A stretch of DNA of 64,000 bases from Phycisphaerae bacterium (GCA_017999985.1 JAGNKU010000006.1:180276-244275); one strand, 5' to 3'; positions 36,286 through 46,264 are shown, counted from the stretch's first letter. The notes: a model not told the origin generated them from the letters alone. Numbers and translations are program-made.

Positions 36286-37740
36286 ATGGATCTCGACGCC
36301 GTCCAACTGTCTCGCATCCAGTTCGCCCTGACGGTCGGCTTCCACTACCTGTTCCCGCCCCTCACCATCGGCCTCGGAGCCCTGATGGTCATCATGGAGG
36401 GGCTCTTCATGTGGACCAAGGACCACCAGTACGAGGCGATGGCCAAGTTCTGGACCAAAATCTTCGCCCTCATCTTCGCGATCGGCGTCGCCAGCGGCAT
36501 CGTCATGGAGTTCCAGTTCGGGACCAACTGGTCCACGTACTCGCGCTTCGTGGGCGACGTGTTCGGGTCGGCCCTCGCCGCCGAGGGCATCTTCGCCTTC
36601 TTCCTCGAATCCGGGTTCCTCGCCGTGCTGGTCTTCGGCTGGGACCGCGTCAAGCCGCGGACGCACTTCCTCGCCACCATCCTCGTGTCGCTCGGGTCCA
36701 TCTTCTCCGCCATCTGGATTGTCGTCGCGAACTCGTGGCAGCAGACCCCGGCCGGCTTCTACATCGTCGGCGAGGCGCTTGGCCGCCGCGCGGAGGTCAC
36801 CGACTTCTGGGCAGTCGTCTTCAACCCGTCCACCATCGACCGCCTCGCCCACGTGCTCATCGGGGCGTTCATCGTCGGCGGGTTCTTCGTCATGAGCGTG
36901 TCGGCGTACTACCTGCTCAAACGCCGGCACGAGCAGTTCGCCCGGCTCAGCTTCAGCATCGCGTTGCCGTTCACGACCGTGTTCTCACTGGCTGCCCTGG
37001 CCTCCGGGCACCACCAGGCCCAGGTCGTTGGCACGCATCAGCCGTCCAAGCTGGCCGCGTTCGAGGGCCACTTCGAGACGAGCGCCGGCGGGGCCCCGCT
37101 GTATCTCTTCGGCATGCCGGACGTCGAAGCGCGGAAGGTCAATTACGGGGTCGCCGTCCCGGGCATGCTGAGCTTCCTGCTGCATACGGACTGGAACGCG
37201 CCGGTGCGGGCACTGGACTCCTACCCGCGCGAGAACTGGCCGCCGGTGAACCTCGCGTTCCAGTCGTACCACCTGATGGTCGCGCTGGGGATGCTGTTCA
37301 TCCTGCTGACACTGGTGGCGTGCTTCCTGAAATGGCGCGGGACGCTGTTCGAGCACCGTTGGCTGCTGAAGATCTTCGTCGTCGCGGTCGCGGGCCCGCT
37401 GATCGCGAACCAGGTGGGCTGGATCGCCGCCGAGGTCGGCCGCCAGCCCTGGATCGTCTGGGAGCTGCTGCGAACCAGTGACGCCGCGTCCAAGGTCGTC
37501 TCGGCCAACGAGGTGCTGACGTCGATTATCGTCTTCGGCGCGATCTACCTGATGTTGCTGGCGGTCTGGCTGTTCGTTCTGGACCACAAGATCAAGCTCG
37601 GACCGGAAGACCCCCAGATGCTGGCCGCCGAGGCCCGGAAACGCGGCTGGTTCGCGGTGGCGGCGGAGCGGGTGGCGCCGTCCGGCCCCTCGTTCACCGA
37701 GGCGCGTGACGAATCCGCCGGCGGCGGCAAAAAACGCTAG
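36286..37740 (+). CDS. cydA: Cytochrome bd ubiquinol oxidase subunit I
   Basis: CydA carries haems b558, b595 and d and oxidises quinol with high oxygen affinity. The 484-residue membrane protein has the b595-type ligand His in [13 protein letters not shown] (residue about 20), the b558-related His in [14 protein letters not shown] (about 187), and the Met ligand in YHLMVALGM. The Q-loop between helices is of the short type. Other signatures are [16 protein letters not shown] and [12 protein letters not shown]. The ATG at 36286 matches the family N-terminus; the upstream open frame is non-homologous. cydB follows 30 bases later. The oxidase indicates microaerobic respiration or oxygen scavenging. 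Confidence 0.96.
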   Translation: MDLDAVQLSRIQFALTVGFHYLFPPLTIGLGALMVIMEGLFMWTKDHQYEAMAKFWTKIFALIFAIGVASGIVMEFQFGTNWSTYSRFVGDVFGSALAAEGIFAFFLESGFLAVLVFGWDRVKPRTHFLATILVSLGSIFSAIWIVVANSWQQTPAGFYIVGEALGRRAEVTDFWAVVFNPSTIDRLAHVLIGAFIVGGFFVMSVSAYYLLKRRHEQFARLSFSIALPFTTVFSLAALASGHHQAQVVGTHQPSKLAAFEGHFETSAGGAPLYLFGMPDVEARKVNYGVAVPGMLSFLLHTDWNAPVRALDSYPRENWPPVNLAFQSYHLMVALGMLFILLTLVACFLKWRGTLFEHRWLLKIFVVAVAGPLIANQVGWIAAEVGRQPWIVWELLRTSDAASKVVSANEVLTSIIVFGAIYLMLLAVWLFVLDHKIKLGPEDPQMLAAEARKRGWFAVAAERVAPSGPSFTEARDESAGGGKKR

Positions 37741-37770
37741 GCGGCCTTTCGTGAAGGAGTCCATACGGTC

Positions 37771-38787
37771 ATGGACCTGAATCAATTCTGGTTCGTCACG
37801 CTCGGGGTGCTGCTCGCCGGGTACGCCATCCTGGACGGGTTCGACCTGGGCGTTGGCATCCTGCACCTCGGCGCCCGCAACGACACCGAACGCCGGATCT
37901 TCATGAACTCCATCGGCCCGCTCTGGGACGGCAACGAGGTGTGGCTGGTGACGTTCGGCGGGGCGCTGTTCGCGGCGTTTCGGGAAGCTTATGCGACTGC
38001 CTTCTCGGGGTTTTACCTGGCGTTCATGCTGCTGCTCTTCGCGCTGATCTTCCGCGCCGTCTCGATGGAGTTCCGCAGCAAGCGCGACTCGGCCGCGTGG
38101 CGCGGCGTCTTCGATGTCTGTTTCTGCGGCGCCAGTACACTCGCCGCGCTGCTCTTCGGCGTCGCCGTCGGCAACTGCATCAAGGGCGTGCCGATCGGCG
38201 CGGACCATGAGCTGCACATCGCGCTCCTGGGTTTGCTGACCCCCTACCCCGTGCTGGTCGGGCTGTTCACCGTCGCCATGTTCGCCATGCACGGCTCGAT
38301 CTACCTGTACCTGAAAACCACCGGCGACCTGCAGAAGCGCATCCACGGCTGGATGTGGCGGACTTTCGGGGTCTTCCTGGTGCTGTACCTGCTCACGACG
38401 ATCTACTCGCTCGTGCAGATCCCGAACGCGACGCGCAACTTCAACGCGCACCCCTGGGTCTGGGTGGTCGTGGTCCTCAATGTGCTGGCCATCGCCAACA
38501 TCCCGCGGGCCATCTATCTCAGCCGGCCGTTCTACGCGTTCATCTCGTCGAGCGCGTCCATCGCGGCGTTCGTGTTCCTGTTCGGAGTTGCGCTGTATCC
38601 GGACCTGCTCGTGTCGAGCCTGAACCCGGAGTGGAGCCTGAACATCTACAACGCGGCCTCGTCGCAGAAGACGCTCCAGATCATGCAGATCATCGCGTTC
38701 CTGGGGATGCCGTTCGTGCTCGCGTACACGTGCGTCATCTACTGGGTGTTTCGCGGCAAGGTGGAAATCGGGAAGTTCAGCTACTGA
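37771..38787 (+). CDS. cydB: Cytochrome bd ubiquinol oxidase subunit II
   Basis: A 338-residue multi-helix subunit that stabilises the haem-binding CydA and forms part of the oxidase complex in the inner membrane. Family marks are the start WFVTLGVLLAGYAILDGFDL, GPLWDGNEVWLVTFGGALF, and YLAFMLLLFALIFRAVSMEF. A GAAGGAG ribosome binding site precedes the ATG. No cydX- or cydDC-like gene is seen nearby. Confidence 0.95.
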   Translation: MDLNQFWFVTLGVLLAGYAILDGFDLGVGILHLGARNDTERRIFMNSIGPLWDGNEVWLVTFGGALFAAFREAYATAFSGFYLAFMLLLFALIFRAVSMEFRSKRDSAAWRGVFDVCFCGASTLAALLFGVAVGNCIKGVPIGADHELHIALLGLLTPYPVLVGLFTVAMFAMHGSIYLYLKTTGDLQKRIHGWMWRTFGVFLVLYLLTTIYSLVQIPNATRNFNAHPWVWVVVVLNVLAIANIPRAIYLSRPFYAFISSSASIAAFVFLFGVALYPDLLVSSLNPEWSLNIYNAASSQKTLQIMQIIAFLGMPFVLAYTCVIYWVFRGKVEIGKFSY

Positions 38788-38952
38788 ACGCGGCTACACT
38801 ACGGGCACGTTTCGCCCATGCAACGCGCCGCCGGCGCCCCTTGGTGTTCCGCGGCGCTCCCGTTAGACTGGCGGGTTCCGAAGGCCGACCCGGCTGACAG
38901 ACGCTTCTGCCAGGTTTGGCGTGTCACCGGGCGGCACCGGGAGCGGAAGGAA

Positions 38953-39681
38953 ATGGACGTGGATCGGGCGCCGGGGAACGCTTACCGATTGGTGATCCGT
39001 CTCGCCACGCGCGAGGTCATCTTTGACCGCTCGCCCTTCCCCGGCTACAAGCAGGCGGTCGCGCGCGTCGCCGACGCCGTCCGCCGTCACGCCCGCGACG
39101 GCGACGTGGTCAACGTGCTGCTGCAACGCCAGACGCCGCTCCGGCCGCATCGGCGCAACGGCACGGCGCAGCCCGGCGCCGCAACCGAGGGCGATGCCGG
39201 CCGCTGGATGACACTGGAGCACTGGGGCGGCGACGTCATCGGGCGCATCTTGGATCAGACCGGCGCGCCACACCCGGCCGCTCCGGAGCCCACGCCCGAA
39301 CCATCCGGGCCGCCGGCACCGCGAGTCGCCGCCCCCGAGCGCGCGGCCGTCGAGATGGCCGACGCGGCTGAGCCGGTTGCCGCCAGCGCCTCGTCGCCGC
39401 CGTTCGCGCCGCCGCACAGCAACGGACACCCCGCGCCCCGCACGCGGCCGAAGAACGGCCAACTGGGGCATCGTTGGCACATCGCGTTATCGGTCGCGCT
39501 GGCGATCGTCGCGTGGCTCGTGCTGGCGTATTTCCTCGCCGGCGGACGCATCGGCGAGTTGCTGGGAGCGGTGACCGCCTCTCGCCCCGCGGTCGCGACG
39601 GATTTGCCCTTCGACGCGCGGCAATCGGAAAGTCATGCGTCTCCCTCCGCCAAGCCCCGGCGGCCAGACAGCCTGCGATAA
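38953..39681 (+). CDS. Hypothetical single-span membrane protein
   Basis: A 242-residue protein with no recognised domain. The N-terminal about 100 residues (YRLVIRLATREVIFDRSPFP, then AVARVADAVRRHARDG) look like a compact alpha/beta domain. A long Ala/Pro/Glu-rich low-complexity linker (about 105-190) leads to a membrane helix (HIALSVALAIVAWLVLAYFLAGG) and a short tail. The ATG at 38953 follows GGAAGGA directly; an upstream in-frame start at 38818 has no ribosome binding site. It lies after cydB on the same strand but with a 165-base gap, so co-transcription is uncertain. Confidence 0.6.
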   Translation: MDVDRAPGNAYRLVIRLATREVIFDRSPFPGYKQAVARVADAVRRHARDGDVVNVLLQRQTPLRPHRRNGTAQPGAATEGDAGRWMTLEHWGGDVIGRILDQTGAPHPAAPEPTPEPSGPPAPRVAAPERAAVEMADAAEPVAASASSPPFAPPHSNGHPAPRTRPKNGQLGHRWHIALSVALAIVAWLVLAYFLAGGRIGELLGAVTASRPAVATDLPFDARQSESHASPSAKPRRPDSLR

Positions 39682-39830
39682 CTTCATTAATTTCAATGCG
39701 TTGCGCGGACTTCGCGGCGACAGGCCGCGGTTGGCCGGCGTCAGAAAAAACGCCGCGCCGCTCCGGCGCGACAAACGCATGAATAGATGGACGGTCTGAA
39801 TCGTCAGGAGGATGGAGACTGGAGAACGTC

Positions 39831-40211
39831 ATGCACACGCATTTGCGAACGCTGCTCATCGGAACGTTGCTGCTGGGGACCGCGGCCGGCTGCGACCTCG
39901 ACATCCTGGTGGATGAGTTGGACGACGGAACGGTAATCATCGATGGGGGCTGCCCGGACTGTTACTACGAGGAAGAGGTCTGGGTTGAAGACACGTACGT
40001 CGAGGAAGTGTGGGTCGACGACTACGGGTACGACTACTACTACGAGGACTACTACGTCGAAGAGCCGTACTACTACGACGAGGTGTACGTCGAGACCGCG
40101 TACTACGATGAAGGGTGGGACGACGAGTACTACGCGGACGAGTACTACGAAGACGACTACTACGCGGACGAGTACTACGACGACGACTATGATGACGAGT
40201 GGGACGACTGA
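39831..40211 (+). CDS. Extremely acidic Tyr/Asp/Glu-rich lipoprotein
   Basis: A 126-residue lipoprotein. The signal peptide ends at TAAGC (Cys21). By my count the 106-residue mature part has 27 Asp, 18 Glu and about 25 Tyr, four Trp, three Cys including the lipidated one, and no Lys, Arg or His. The C-terminal half is built from near-repeats of DEYYADEYY and EDDYYADEYYDDD. GGAG precedes the ATG, and a strong stem-loop follows the stop, so this is a real gene with its own terminator. I know no family with this composition. Possible roles are metal or cation binding, or a redox or crosslinkable surface anion; all are inferences. Confidence 0.8.
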   Translation: MHTHLRTLLIGTLLLGTAAGCDLDILVDELDDGTVIIDGGCPDCYYEEEVWVEDTYVEEVWVDDYGYDYYYEDYYVEEPYYYDEVYVETAYYDEGWDDEYYADEYYEDDYYADEYYDDDYDDEWDD

Positions 40212-40248
40212 GCCCGCCGTGCCGCGTAGCTGACCACCGCACACAAAA

Positions 40249-40293
40249 CGCGATCCCCCGACGGTTTGCCTCCTTCACCGCCGGGGGATCGCG
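40249..40293. terminator. Bidirectional stem-loop terminator
   Basis: CGCGATCCCCCGACGG pairs with CCGCCGGGGGATCGCG around a 13-base loop. It lies between the convergent Tyr-rich lipoprotein gene and the POT transporter gene. AAAAC before it and TGTTTC after it supply short T-tracts for the minus and plus directions respectively. Confidence 0.8.
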
Positions 40294-40321
40294 ATGTTTC
40301 TGGGCGCGGCGTTGTCGGCGG

Positions 40322-41896
40322 CTACTTCACGCCGTGCATGAGCCGCTTGAGCAGCGGGGTGAGCAGGAACAGGAGCAGCGCGGCGCCGCCCGCCATGGCG
40401 CCGATGCGCAGAAAGACCGGCGCGTAACCGAGCTTGGCGGTCATCGGGCCGACCACTCCTCCGGTGATGACGTTGGCGAGCGCCGACGACAGGAACCACA
40501 TGCCCATGAAGACGCCCACCAGGCGCGCCGGCGCCAGTTTCGTGACCATCGACAGCCCCACCGGCGACAGGCACAGTTCGCCCGTGGTGAACAGCAGGAA
40601 CCCCAGCAGGAGCCAGATCAGCGGGCCTTGGCCGCCATCGCGCGCCTGCAGCGCCGGGATCCAGAGCACGAGGAAGCCCAGACCGAGTTGGAGCAGTCCC
40701 AGCGAGAACTTGAGTGGCGTCGAGGGCTCGATGTGCTTGCGATCGAGCCAGACCCACAACCAGGAGAACGGTATGCCCAGCAGGATGATCAGGAACGGGT
40801 TGATGAAGTTGACCACCCACGCCGTGGGCAGTTCCCACCCGAGCACGCGCATATTGATATGCTGCGCGGCGAAGCGGATCACCGTGCTGCCCTGCAGTTC
40901 GAAGAACCCCCAGAAGACCATCGAGAACATACAGAGCACGATGATGACGAACATGCGGCCGCCCTCTTCGCGCGTGGCCCGGTAGCACTCGAAGAGCAGG
41001 TACGCCAGCACCGGGACGGCGATGATCGTCGCGAGGCCCTGCACATACCGTGGCACCGACATCAGGTACGCGGCCAGCGGGATGAACACCAGCACGCCGA
41101 TCAGCAACGGCAGGACATTCGGCACGCCGAAACGCCCGGGCCCGAGCAGCCGCGCCCCGGCCGGCGGCAAGCCGCGCCCCTGGATCCAGTTGCGGCCGGT
41201 GAACATGATGACCAGCGACACGATCATGCCGATGCCGGCCAGCAGGTACGCCAGGTACCAGCCCCATTTCTCCGCCGCCCCGCTGGAAAAGCTGCTGATC
41301 ATCGCACCGATGTTGATGCCCATGTAGAAGATGGTGAACGCTCCATCCCGGCGGGCATCCTGCTGTTCATACAGCGTGCCCACGATGGTCGAGATGTTCG
41401 GCTTGAAGAACCCGTTTCCGCAGGCCAGCAAACCGAGGCCCAGGTAGAACAGGAAATTCAGCTCGCCGGGCTTGTAAGTCGAACTTACCAGCAGCGCATG
41501 CGTCGTGAGCGTGAAGTGCGCCAACGACATGAGGATGCCACCGATGTAGATCGCGCGGCGTTGCCCCAGCAGCCGGTCGGCCAGCATGCCGCCGATGAAG
41601 GTCGCGGAGTAGACGAAGCCCACGTAGGCCCCATACACCTGGTCGGCAAACCCGCCGGCCTTCTCGGCACCCTCCTGCGCCGCCATGGCCACCAGCACGA
41701 CGTTGACCATGTACAGCGTCATGATCCCGCGCATGCTGTAGAAGCTGAATCGTTCCCACAGCTCGGTCGAGAACAGGACGAACAGCCCCTTCGGATGGCC
41801 GAGGAATTCGCCGGAGGGCGCGGGGTGGCGCGCGTACGCGACGGCGCCAGGCGGGGTCTGGTTCGGAGCTGGATCGGGCACGGCGTACTCTCCCAT
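40322..41896 (-). CDS. POT/PTR2-family proton-dependent peptide transporter
   Basis: A 524-residue MFS transporter with about 12-14 helices. Diagnostic POT motifs are the N-terminal ELWERFSFYSMRGIMTLYM (ExxERxxYY-type) and GNGFFKPNISTIVGTLY (PTR2 signature), plus DGAFTIFYMGINIGA. It probably imports di- and tripeptides with protons across the inner membrane. The ATG at 41896 gives a short cytoplasmic lead (about 35 residues) before helix 1. It converges with the acidic lipoprotein gene, sharing the stem-loop at 40249-40293. Confidence 0.93.
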   Translation of the reverse strand: MGEYAVPDPAPNQTPPGAVAYARHPAPSGEFLGHPKGLFVLFSTELWERFSFYSMRGIMTLYMVNVVLVAMAAQEGAEKAGGFADQVYGAYVGFVYSATFIGGMLADRLLGQRRAIYIGGILMSLAHFTLTTHALLVSSTYKPGELNFLFYLGLGLLACGNGFFKPNISTIVGTLYEQQDARRDGAFTIFYMGINIGAMISSFSSGAAEKWGWYLAYLLAGIGMIVSLVIMFTGRNWIQGRGLPPAGARLLGPGRFGVPNVLPLLIGVLVFIPLAAYLMSVPRYVQGLATIIAVPVLAYLLFECYRATREEGGRMFVIIVLCMFSMVFWGFFELQGSTVIRFAAQHINMRVLGWELPTAWVVNFINPFLIILLGIPFSWLWVWLDRKHIEPSTPLKFSLGLLQLGLGFLVLWIPALQARDGGQGPLIWLLLGFLLFTTGELCLSPVGLSMVTKLAPARLVGVFMGMWFLSSALANVITGGVVGPMTAKLGYAPVFLRIGAMAGGAALLLFLLTPLLKRLMHGVK

Positions 41897-42354
41897 TAGC
41901 CGGGGTCGGACAGCAGCGCACGCAATTGGGCGGTTAGGATAGCGACGCACCAGGCGCCACGCGAGCACCACCCGCCCGCCGCCCGCGCCGAGTTCGGCGT
42001 AGCGGCCAACGGATGGCGGACCCCCTGCGGCGGAAACGACTCGCGCGTGCCGGGGCGCCGCTGCGCTGGTACGGGAATGGACTTGCAGCGCTTCCCGCCG
42101 TCGAGCGTCTGGAAGCCAGTGTTCCGCGGCTGAACCCGGGGGGTGCGCGCCATGGCGAGGAATCTATCCACCGCGCCACCACGCGTCAACGAAGTCGCAC
42201 GTGGAGCGTGAGTGGTCCAGTTTCCTGGCAATCGGACGGCGGACCGGGATCTCGCCCGGGCCCGGAGCGTTTATAATCCAGGGGAATCCGCTGGTGGAAG
42301 CAGGCTGCGCACGGCGGGTGGCCGGCATCCGTGCGGCGCATCGAGGGCAAGTAC
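41897..42354. other. Divergent intergenic region with a TATAAT box
   Basis: No supported gene in this 458-bp gap. A perfect TATAAT at 42272-42277 lies about 78 bases before the prepilin-like gene start and may be its -10 element, but no good -35 box is at 16-18 bases. Nothing else is recognisable. Confidence 0.5.
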
Positions 42355-43575
42355 ATGACTTATGTCGCAACGTCGCAACCATGGGCAAACCGTGACTGCC
42401 GCCCGACACGCACTGGACCGCAACATCCAACGCTTGTTCGTGGCCTGACGCTCGCCGAACTGCTGATGACCGTCGCGGTCATGGCACTGCTCTGCCCGCT
42501 GGTGCTGGCCGCAGTCGGGCGTGCCCGCACGCAGACCCGGACCGCCGTCTGCGAAGCTCAGCTTGCGATGCTCGGCCAGCTCATGCTCATGTATTCCAAC
42601 GACAATGGTGAGTTCATACCCGGGGTGAACACGACCGGTATCGCGGCCCGCGCCAAGAGCCGCACCCCCGGCGCAATGAATTCGCGGCAAATCCCCGTCC
42701 AGAGTTTCGACTGGATGACGCCGCTGCTGCAGAACGACCCGAATCTGCCCGACAACCGCGCAGCACGGTTTCACTACCTATATTCGCAGTATCGCTGCCC
42801 GTCGCAGAACGCCACCGCCTGGCTGTACGGCCTGAACCAATGCACGGACCAGGTCGATTTCGACAACTTCGCCATCTGGCCGGCATGCAGCTACCTCATG
42901 TCAACTCACTTCTCGCTGTGGGGCCAAAACCATGCGGGCGAAGTCCTCGGCTATTTCGAGAACACCCCCATCCCGATCGTTGCCCGGGTCACCCCGCCAA
43001 ACTGGGAAGCCGGCCACGCGGAGTTCGAATCCCGCCTCGGTCAAGTCGGCCCCCCGGCGCGCAAGATCTTCGCCGGCGACGGCACGCGCTACATCGGTGC
43101 GACCGGCATGATCGACGTCGACGTCAGTCCGGACCCCGTCTTCTTTGGCGCATTCAGCAGCGCGGCCGGCTGGTACGCCAGCGGGACAGAGTATGGCGTC
43201 AAAGCGGGCACGCTCACCTGGGGCGGCCGACCGGTCACCCCTGGCAGTCCGTCACACGGACAGAACCTGCCCGTTTCCTACCGCCACGGCCTGCCAGTAC
43301 TCCATGACGGGCCAACGGTCACGGCCGGCGCAGTGCCGGGCAACGCGCTGCCCATGCACGGCCCGGAGCTCGACGAAGGAAACCTCGTGCCGTTGCAGGA
43401 TGGCTCCGCCCAGCAGAATTCGGGCCACATCAACGCGGTCTTCTTCGACGGGCACGTCGAACGGCTCAACGACTACCAGTCGCGTGCGATCGAACTGTGG
43501 TACGCGACTGGTTCCGTAGTGCAGGACGCTACCGCCGGCATGACCGATGTGCCCGCCGGCTACGTCATCCCGTAG
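42355..43575 (+). CDS. Prepilin-like protein with an H-x6-DG-H variant motif
   Basis: A 406-residue protein with a type IV prepilin/pseudopilin N-terminus: after a 30-residue charged lead, RGLTLAELLMTVAVMALLCP carries the cleavage Gly and Glu+5 before the hydrophobic helix. The C-terminal part has SGHINAVFFDGHVERLND, a variant of the H-x9-DG segment of planctomycete prepilin-like proteins. The ATG at 42355 follows GAGGG; a GTG at 42331 is less likely. Its 400-residue length far exceeds a pilin. A second such protein is encoded at 45.2-46.3 kb on the other strand. Role unknown, presumably a secreted or surface component of a pseudopilus-type system. Confidence 0.85.
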   Translation: MTYVATSQPWANRDCRPTRTGPQHPTLVRGLTLAELLMTVAVMALLCPLVLAAVGRARTQTRTAVCEAQLAMLGQLMLMYSNDNGEFIPGVNTTGIAARAKSRTPGAMNSRQIPVQSFDWMTPLLQNDPNLPDNRAARFHYLYSQYRCPSQNATAWLYGLNQCTDQVDFDNFAIWPACSYLMSTHFSLWGQNHAGEVLGYFENTPIPIVARVTPPNWEAGHAEFESRLGQVGPPARKIFAGDGTRYIGATGMIDVDVSPDPVFFGAFSSAAGWYASGTEYGVKAGTLTWGGRPVTPGSPSHGQNLPVSYRHGLPVLHDGPTVTAGAVPGNALPMHGPELDEGNLVPLQDGSAQQNSGHINAVFFDGHVERLNDYQSRAIELWYATGSVVQDATAGMTDVPAGYVIP

Positions 43576-43631
43576 GCGTTCATCAATGCCAAGACGCCGG
43601 CGACACGGCGCGCCGATCATCTAGCCGTGCC

Positions 43632-44966
43632 TCAGGGCGTCGGCGGCGGCGCGGGGGTCAGCGCTGTCGTGGGCGCCGGCGGCTGCCCGGCCGTCGGCAC
43701 GCGGTCCGAAGCGTGCGCCGCGCTCTTCACAATCGGCACCGTGAAATGCTGATAGGCCTCGTCCGGCGCATCCGTGAAGATCTGCAGCGTCATGGTCCCG
43801 TTGGGCAGCTCGTCGTACGGCGGCAACGTCACCCGCACCACCTGCGACCGGGTGGTGCTGCCCGCCGGCGGCTCCTCCGGCGGCAGGATCTCCCAGCGCA
43901 CCGCGTCCACGCTCGATTTCACTTCGGTAACCCGCACCGCGCTGCCCGCGCGCGTCTGCACCCGCACGATCTGCGGCAGCGGCCGCGTCGCCGCCGGGGT
44001 GACGGTCAGCCGCGGCGGAGTGAGCGACACCAGCGGCGGAACATGGGCCGACACGTACACCGGGATGCTCGGCACTTTCTCGTTGCCGGTTTCCAGGAAG
44101 ACCGTCGCGTTGTTCATGTTCAGCCGCAGCGGCGGCTTCGTCGTCGCCGTCAGCTCGTAGAGCCTGCCGGGCTCCAGTTCCTTCAGTTCCACCTGGAACG
44201 GTTCGAGCTTCTGGTTCTCACGCAGCTTCAGGTTCAGCGGGCTGTCGAAATTCGTCGCGAGCCTGATCGTCTGGCTCACGACGGCATCGCGTTCGAGGTT
44301 GCTGAATGCGATCCGGTCGGACGGCGTCATCGTGACCGGAGACTTGACCGTGCCCATGACCTTGATGACGACCGATGGCTGCGTGGGGTCGTTCGTCGTG
44401 ACCGTGACGGACTTGTTCGCCGGCCCGGCGCGCGTCGTGTGGTATGAGATCTTGAAGGTCGTCGTGGCGCCCGGCGCCAGCGGCGACTCCGGCTTCGTGG
44501 CCACCGTGCAGCCGCACGAACTGCGGGTCTCCAGGGTCAGCGGGTCGGTGCCGACGTTCTTGATCGTGAACTCGCCCTCGGCCGGCTCTCCTTGCCAGAC
44601 CTCCTTAAAATCGAACACGGTTGGGCTCATCTCCAGCCGCGCACCGCCCGACAGGGCCGCGCCGCCGGGCCGGGTGGCCGTGGGTCGCGCAGGTACGGGT
44701 CGCGCGGGCCGGGTAGCGGGCTGCGTCGCCGGTTTTTCCCGCGCCCGCTGCTCGACCTGCTGGCGAATGTACTCTGCCAGGGCGTCGCGCTCGGAATCGG
44801 ACAGCGGCTGACCGTCGCGCGGTGCGTTGACATCGAAGGGCTGCGTGGTCGGGGGCGGAGCGGCCACGGCCGGCGACTGGGCCAAGCTGGCGGGAATAAC
44901 CGCGCCGAGCACAATCAGGGGCGACGAAACAACCAGCGCCCGTGGGCGCCGCAGTGCTGCGAACAT
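43632..44966 (-). CDS. Secreted DUF1573 protein
   Basis: A 444-residue exported protein (signal peptide SSPLIVLGAVIPASLAQS). A Pro/Thr/Arg-rich linker leads to a DUF1573 domain (about 130-235) with the diagnostic FDFKEVWQGEPAEGEFTIKN and SSCGCTV, in which the Cys pair follows the strand. Two further Ig-like beta-domains follow, and the tail is Pro/Ala/Thr-rich. DUF1573 is common in planctomycetes; its role is unknown. The ATG at 44966 follows AAGGAG; the upstream open frame is non-coding. A promoter candidate lies 180-210 bases upstream. Confidence 0.85.
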   Translation of the reverse strand: MFAALRRPRALVVSSPLIVLGAVIPASLAQSPAVAAPPPTTQPFDVNAPRDGQPLSDSERDALAEYIRQQVEQRAREKPATQPATRPARPVPARPTATRPGGAALSGGARLEMSPTVFDFKEVWQGEPAEGEFTIKNVGTDPLTLETRSSCGCTVATKPESPLAPGATTTFKISYHTTRAGPANKSVTVTTNDPTQPSVVIKVMGTVKSPVTMTPSDRIAFSNLERDAVVSQTIRLATNFDSPLNLKLRENQKLEPFQVELKELEPGRLYELTATTKPPLRLNMNNATVFLETGNEKVPSIPVYVSAHVPPLVSLTPPRLTVTPAATRPLPQIVRVQTRAGSAVRVTEVKSSVDAVRWEILPPEEPPAGSTTRSQVVRVTLPPYDELPNGTMTLQIFTDAPDEAYQHFTVPIVKSAAHASDRVPTAGQPPAPTTALTPAPPPTP

Positions 44967-45146
44967 ATGCGTACTCCTTGGTGAGCTGCGACCGGGAATG
45001 TCCCGGCGCGCCGGGCTCAGGTGCCCGCCGCCCCGGGTGAAACGGACCCGCCGGACTGGAAGCCCCGCACGGGGGCCGGCGCCTGCGAGCCTCATATGTG
45101 ACGCTGCCATGTCATGGGTGTGCTTCCGTCCGCATCCCGTGCTTAC

Positions 45147-45175
45147 ATCGTACGATTCTTCGCCGCTCAGAACAA
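45147..45175 (-). promoter_or_regulatory. Candidate sigma-70-like promoter for the DUF1573 gene
   Basis: On the minus strand TTGTTC, 17 bases, then TACGAT. The -10 overlaps the perfect palindrome ATCGTACGAT (45147-45156). The leader would be about 175 bases. The box match is partial, so confidence is low. Confidence 0.35.
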
Positions 45176-45238
45176 GCACGCCCCCATGCGAAAACAACGC
45201 TGCGCAGCATCCCCGCGCCCGGGCGACTGGGCCGACGT

Positions 45239-46264
45239 TCAGGGCGTCGAACGCATGTTCTCCTGCCGATCCACAAACGGCCACTTCCGGTCATAGTCCG
45301 CGCCGTACACCGCCCGCCACAGCTCGTTCGCACCCAGAACGCGCGCCCCCACCGTGGGATAGTCATCCAGTTGCCAGTAGTCGCCGCGGGACAACAGGCC
45401 GGGGGAGTACACGTTCATCCGCGCCAGCGTGTCCGGGTCGAAGATATCGCGCCGGCTGGCCCGCGCGGGGCGCGCGGCTCCGTCGCAGAACAGTAAGTTG
45501 TCGGTCATGAACCGCCGATGCCAGCCCGTCACCAGCACTGGGTCGGGGTCCGGCAGGTCATCGCGTCCGATCATGTTGAAAAAGGTGGGCTCACCGACGA
45601 GCGCCAGGCGCGACGTGCTGCGGAGGGTCGACGCGCGGTGGCCCCACGGGCCGGTCGAAAAATGCCCCTGGTTGCCGCCGTCGCCCGCGATCAGCGTGAG
45701 CATCGACAGGCTGGCGCGGTAGCTGTTGCCGAGCGTGTCGTAACAGGGCCGCTCGGCGTTCTCGAGCGGCGAGTCGTCGATGTCGGGGTGCGCGGGGTAG
45801 CCGCGATCGGACGGGCAGTGGAACCACTCGATCTGGCGCGTGTCGGCGAGGTTCACGCTCGCGAGCGCATAACGCGTCAACGGCCGGCGGCGGGCATCGT
45901 ACGCCGGCTCCGCGGCGGCGCCTTCCGCCGCCAGCAGCAGGCCTTCGTTCGGCCCCGTGCAAAACGGGACCTGGCCGGAGCGGCCGCCCCAGGCGAACCA
46001 GTGGACGGTGCGCCACTCCCAGTAGGAAACACTCTGGAGCATGCGCTCATGGATCGGAATGAGTTGCTCGGCGGGGTCCTCGAGCGCGTACGCCTGCAGC
46101 GTGAGGCCGATGCTCTTGAGGTTGGCGAGGCACTTGGCCTGTTTGCCGTGCTCGCGGGCGGCCGACAGGCTGGGCAGCAGAATCGCGATCAGCAGGGCGA
46201 TGATCGCAACCACGACCAGCAACTCGATGAGCGTGAACGCTCGTGGGCGCCTGCGCCGACCCAT
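45239..46264 (-). CDS. Prepilin-like (type II secretion G/DUF1559-like) protein
   Basis: A 341-residue protein. The short basic lead [10 protein letters not shown] precedes [20 protein letters not shown], a textbook prepilin cleavage and helix sequence with Glu+5. Then comes the [20 protein letters not shown] segment typical of the planctomycete pseudopilin-like family. The C-terminal region has the [15 protein letters not shown] box, where family members usually have H-x9-DG; here the motif is degenerate. The ATG at 46264 follows CGGAGG. The gene lies about 335 bases downstream of the Lys-rich mini-gene on the same strand. Confidence 0.87.
   Translation of the reverse strand: MGRRRRPRAFTLIELLVVVAIIALLIAILLPSLSAAREHGKQAKCLANLKSIGLTLQAYALEDPAEQLIPIHERMLQSVSYWEWRTVHWFAWGGRSGQVPFCTGPNEGLLLAAEGAAAEPAYDARRRPLTRYALASVNLADTRQIEWFHCPSDRGYPAHPDIDDSPLENAERPCYDTLGNSYRASLSMLTLIAGDGGNQGHFSTGPWGHRASTLRSTSRLALVGEPTFFNMIGRDDLPDPDPVLVTGWHRRFMTDNLLFCDGAARPARASRRDIFDPDTLARMNVYSPGLLSRGDYWQLDDYPTVGARVLGANELWRAVYGADYDRKWPFVDRQENMRSTP

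Noticed and set aside
41934-42231. Short minus-strand frames upstream of the POT gene
   Set aside because: No ribosome binding site, no domain, Arg/Ser/Pro-rich composition of random GC-rich DNA.
43015-43045. GAGTTCGAATCCCGC, T-arm-like sequence
   Set aside because: It lies inside the prepilin-like reading frame and no other tRNA parts surround it.
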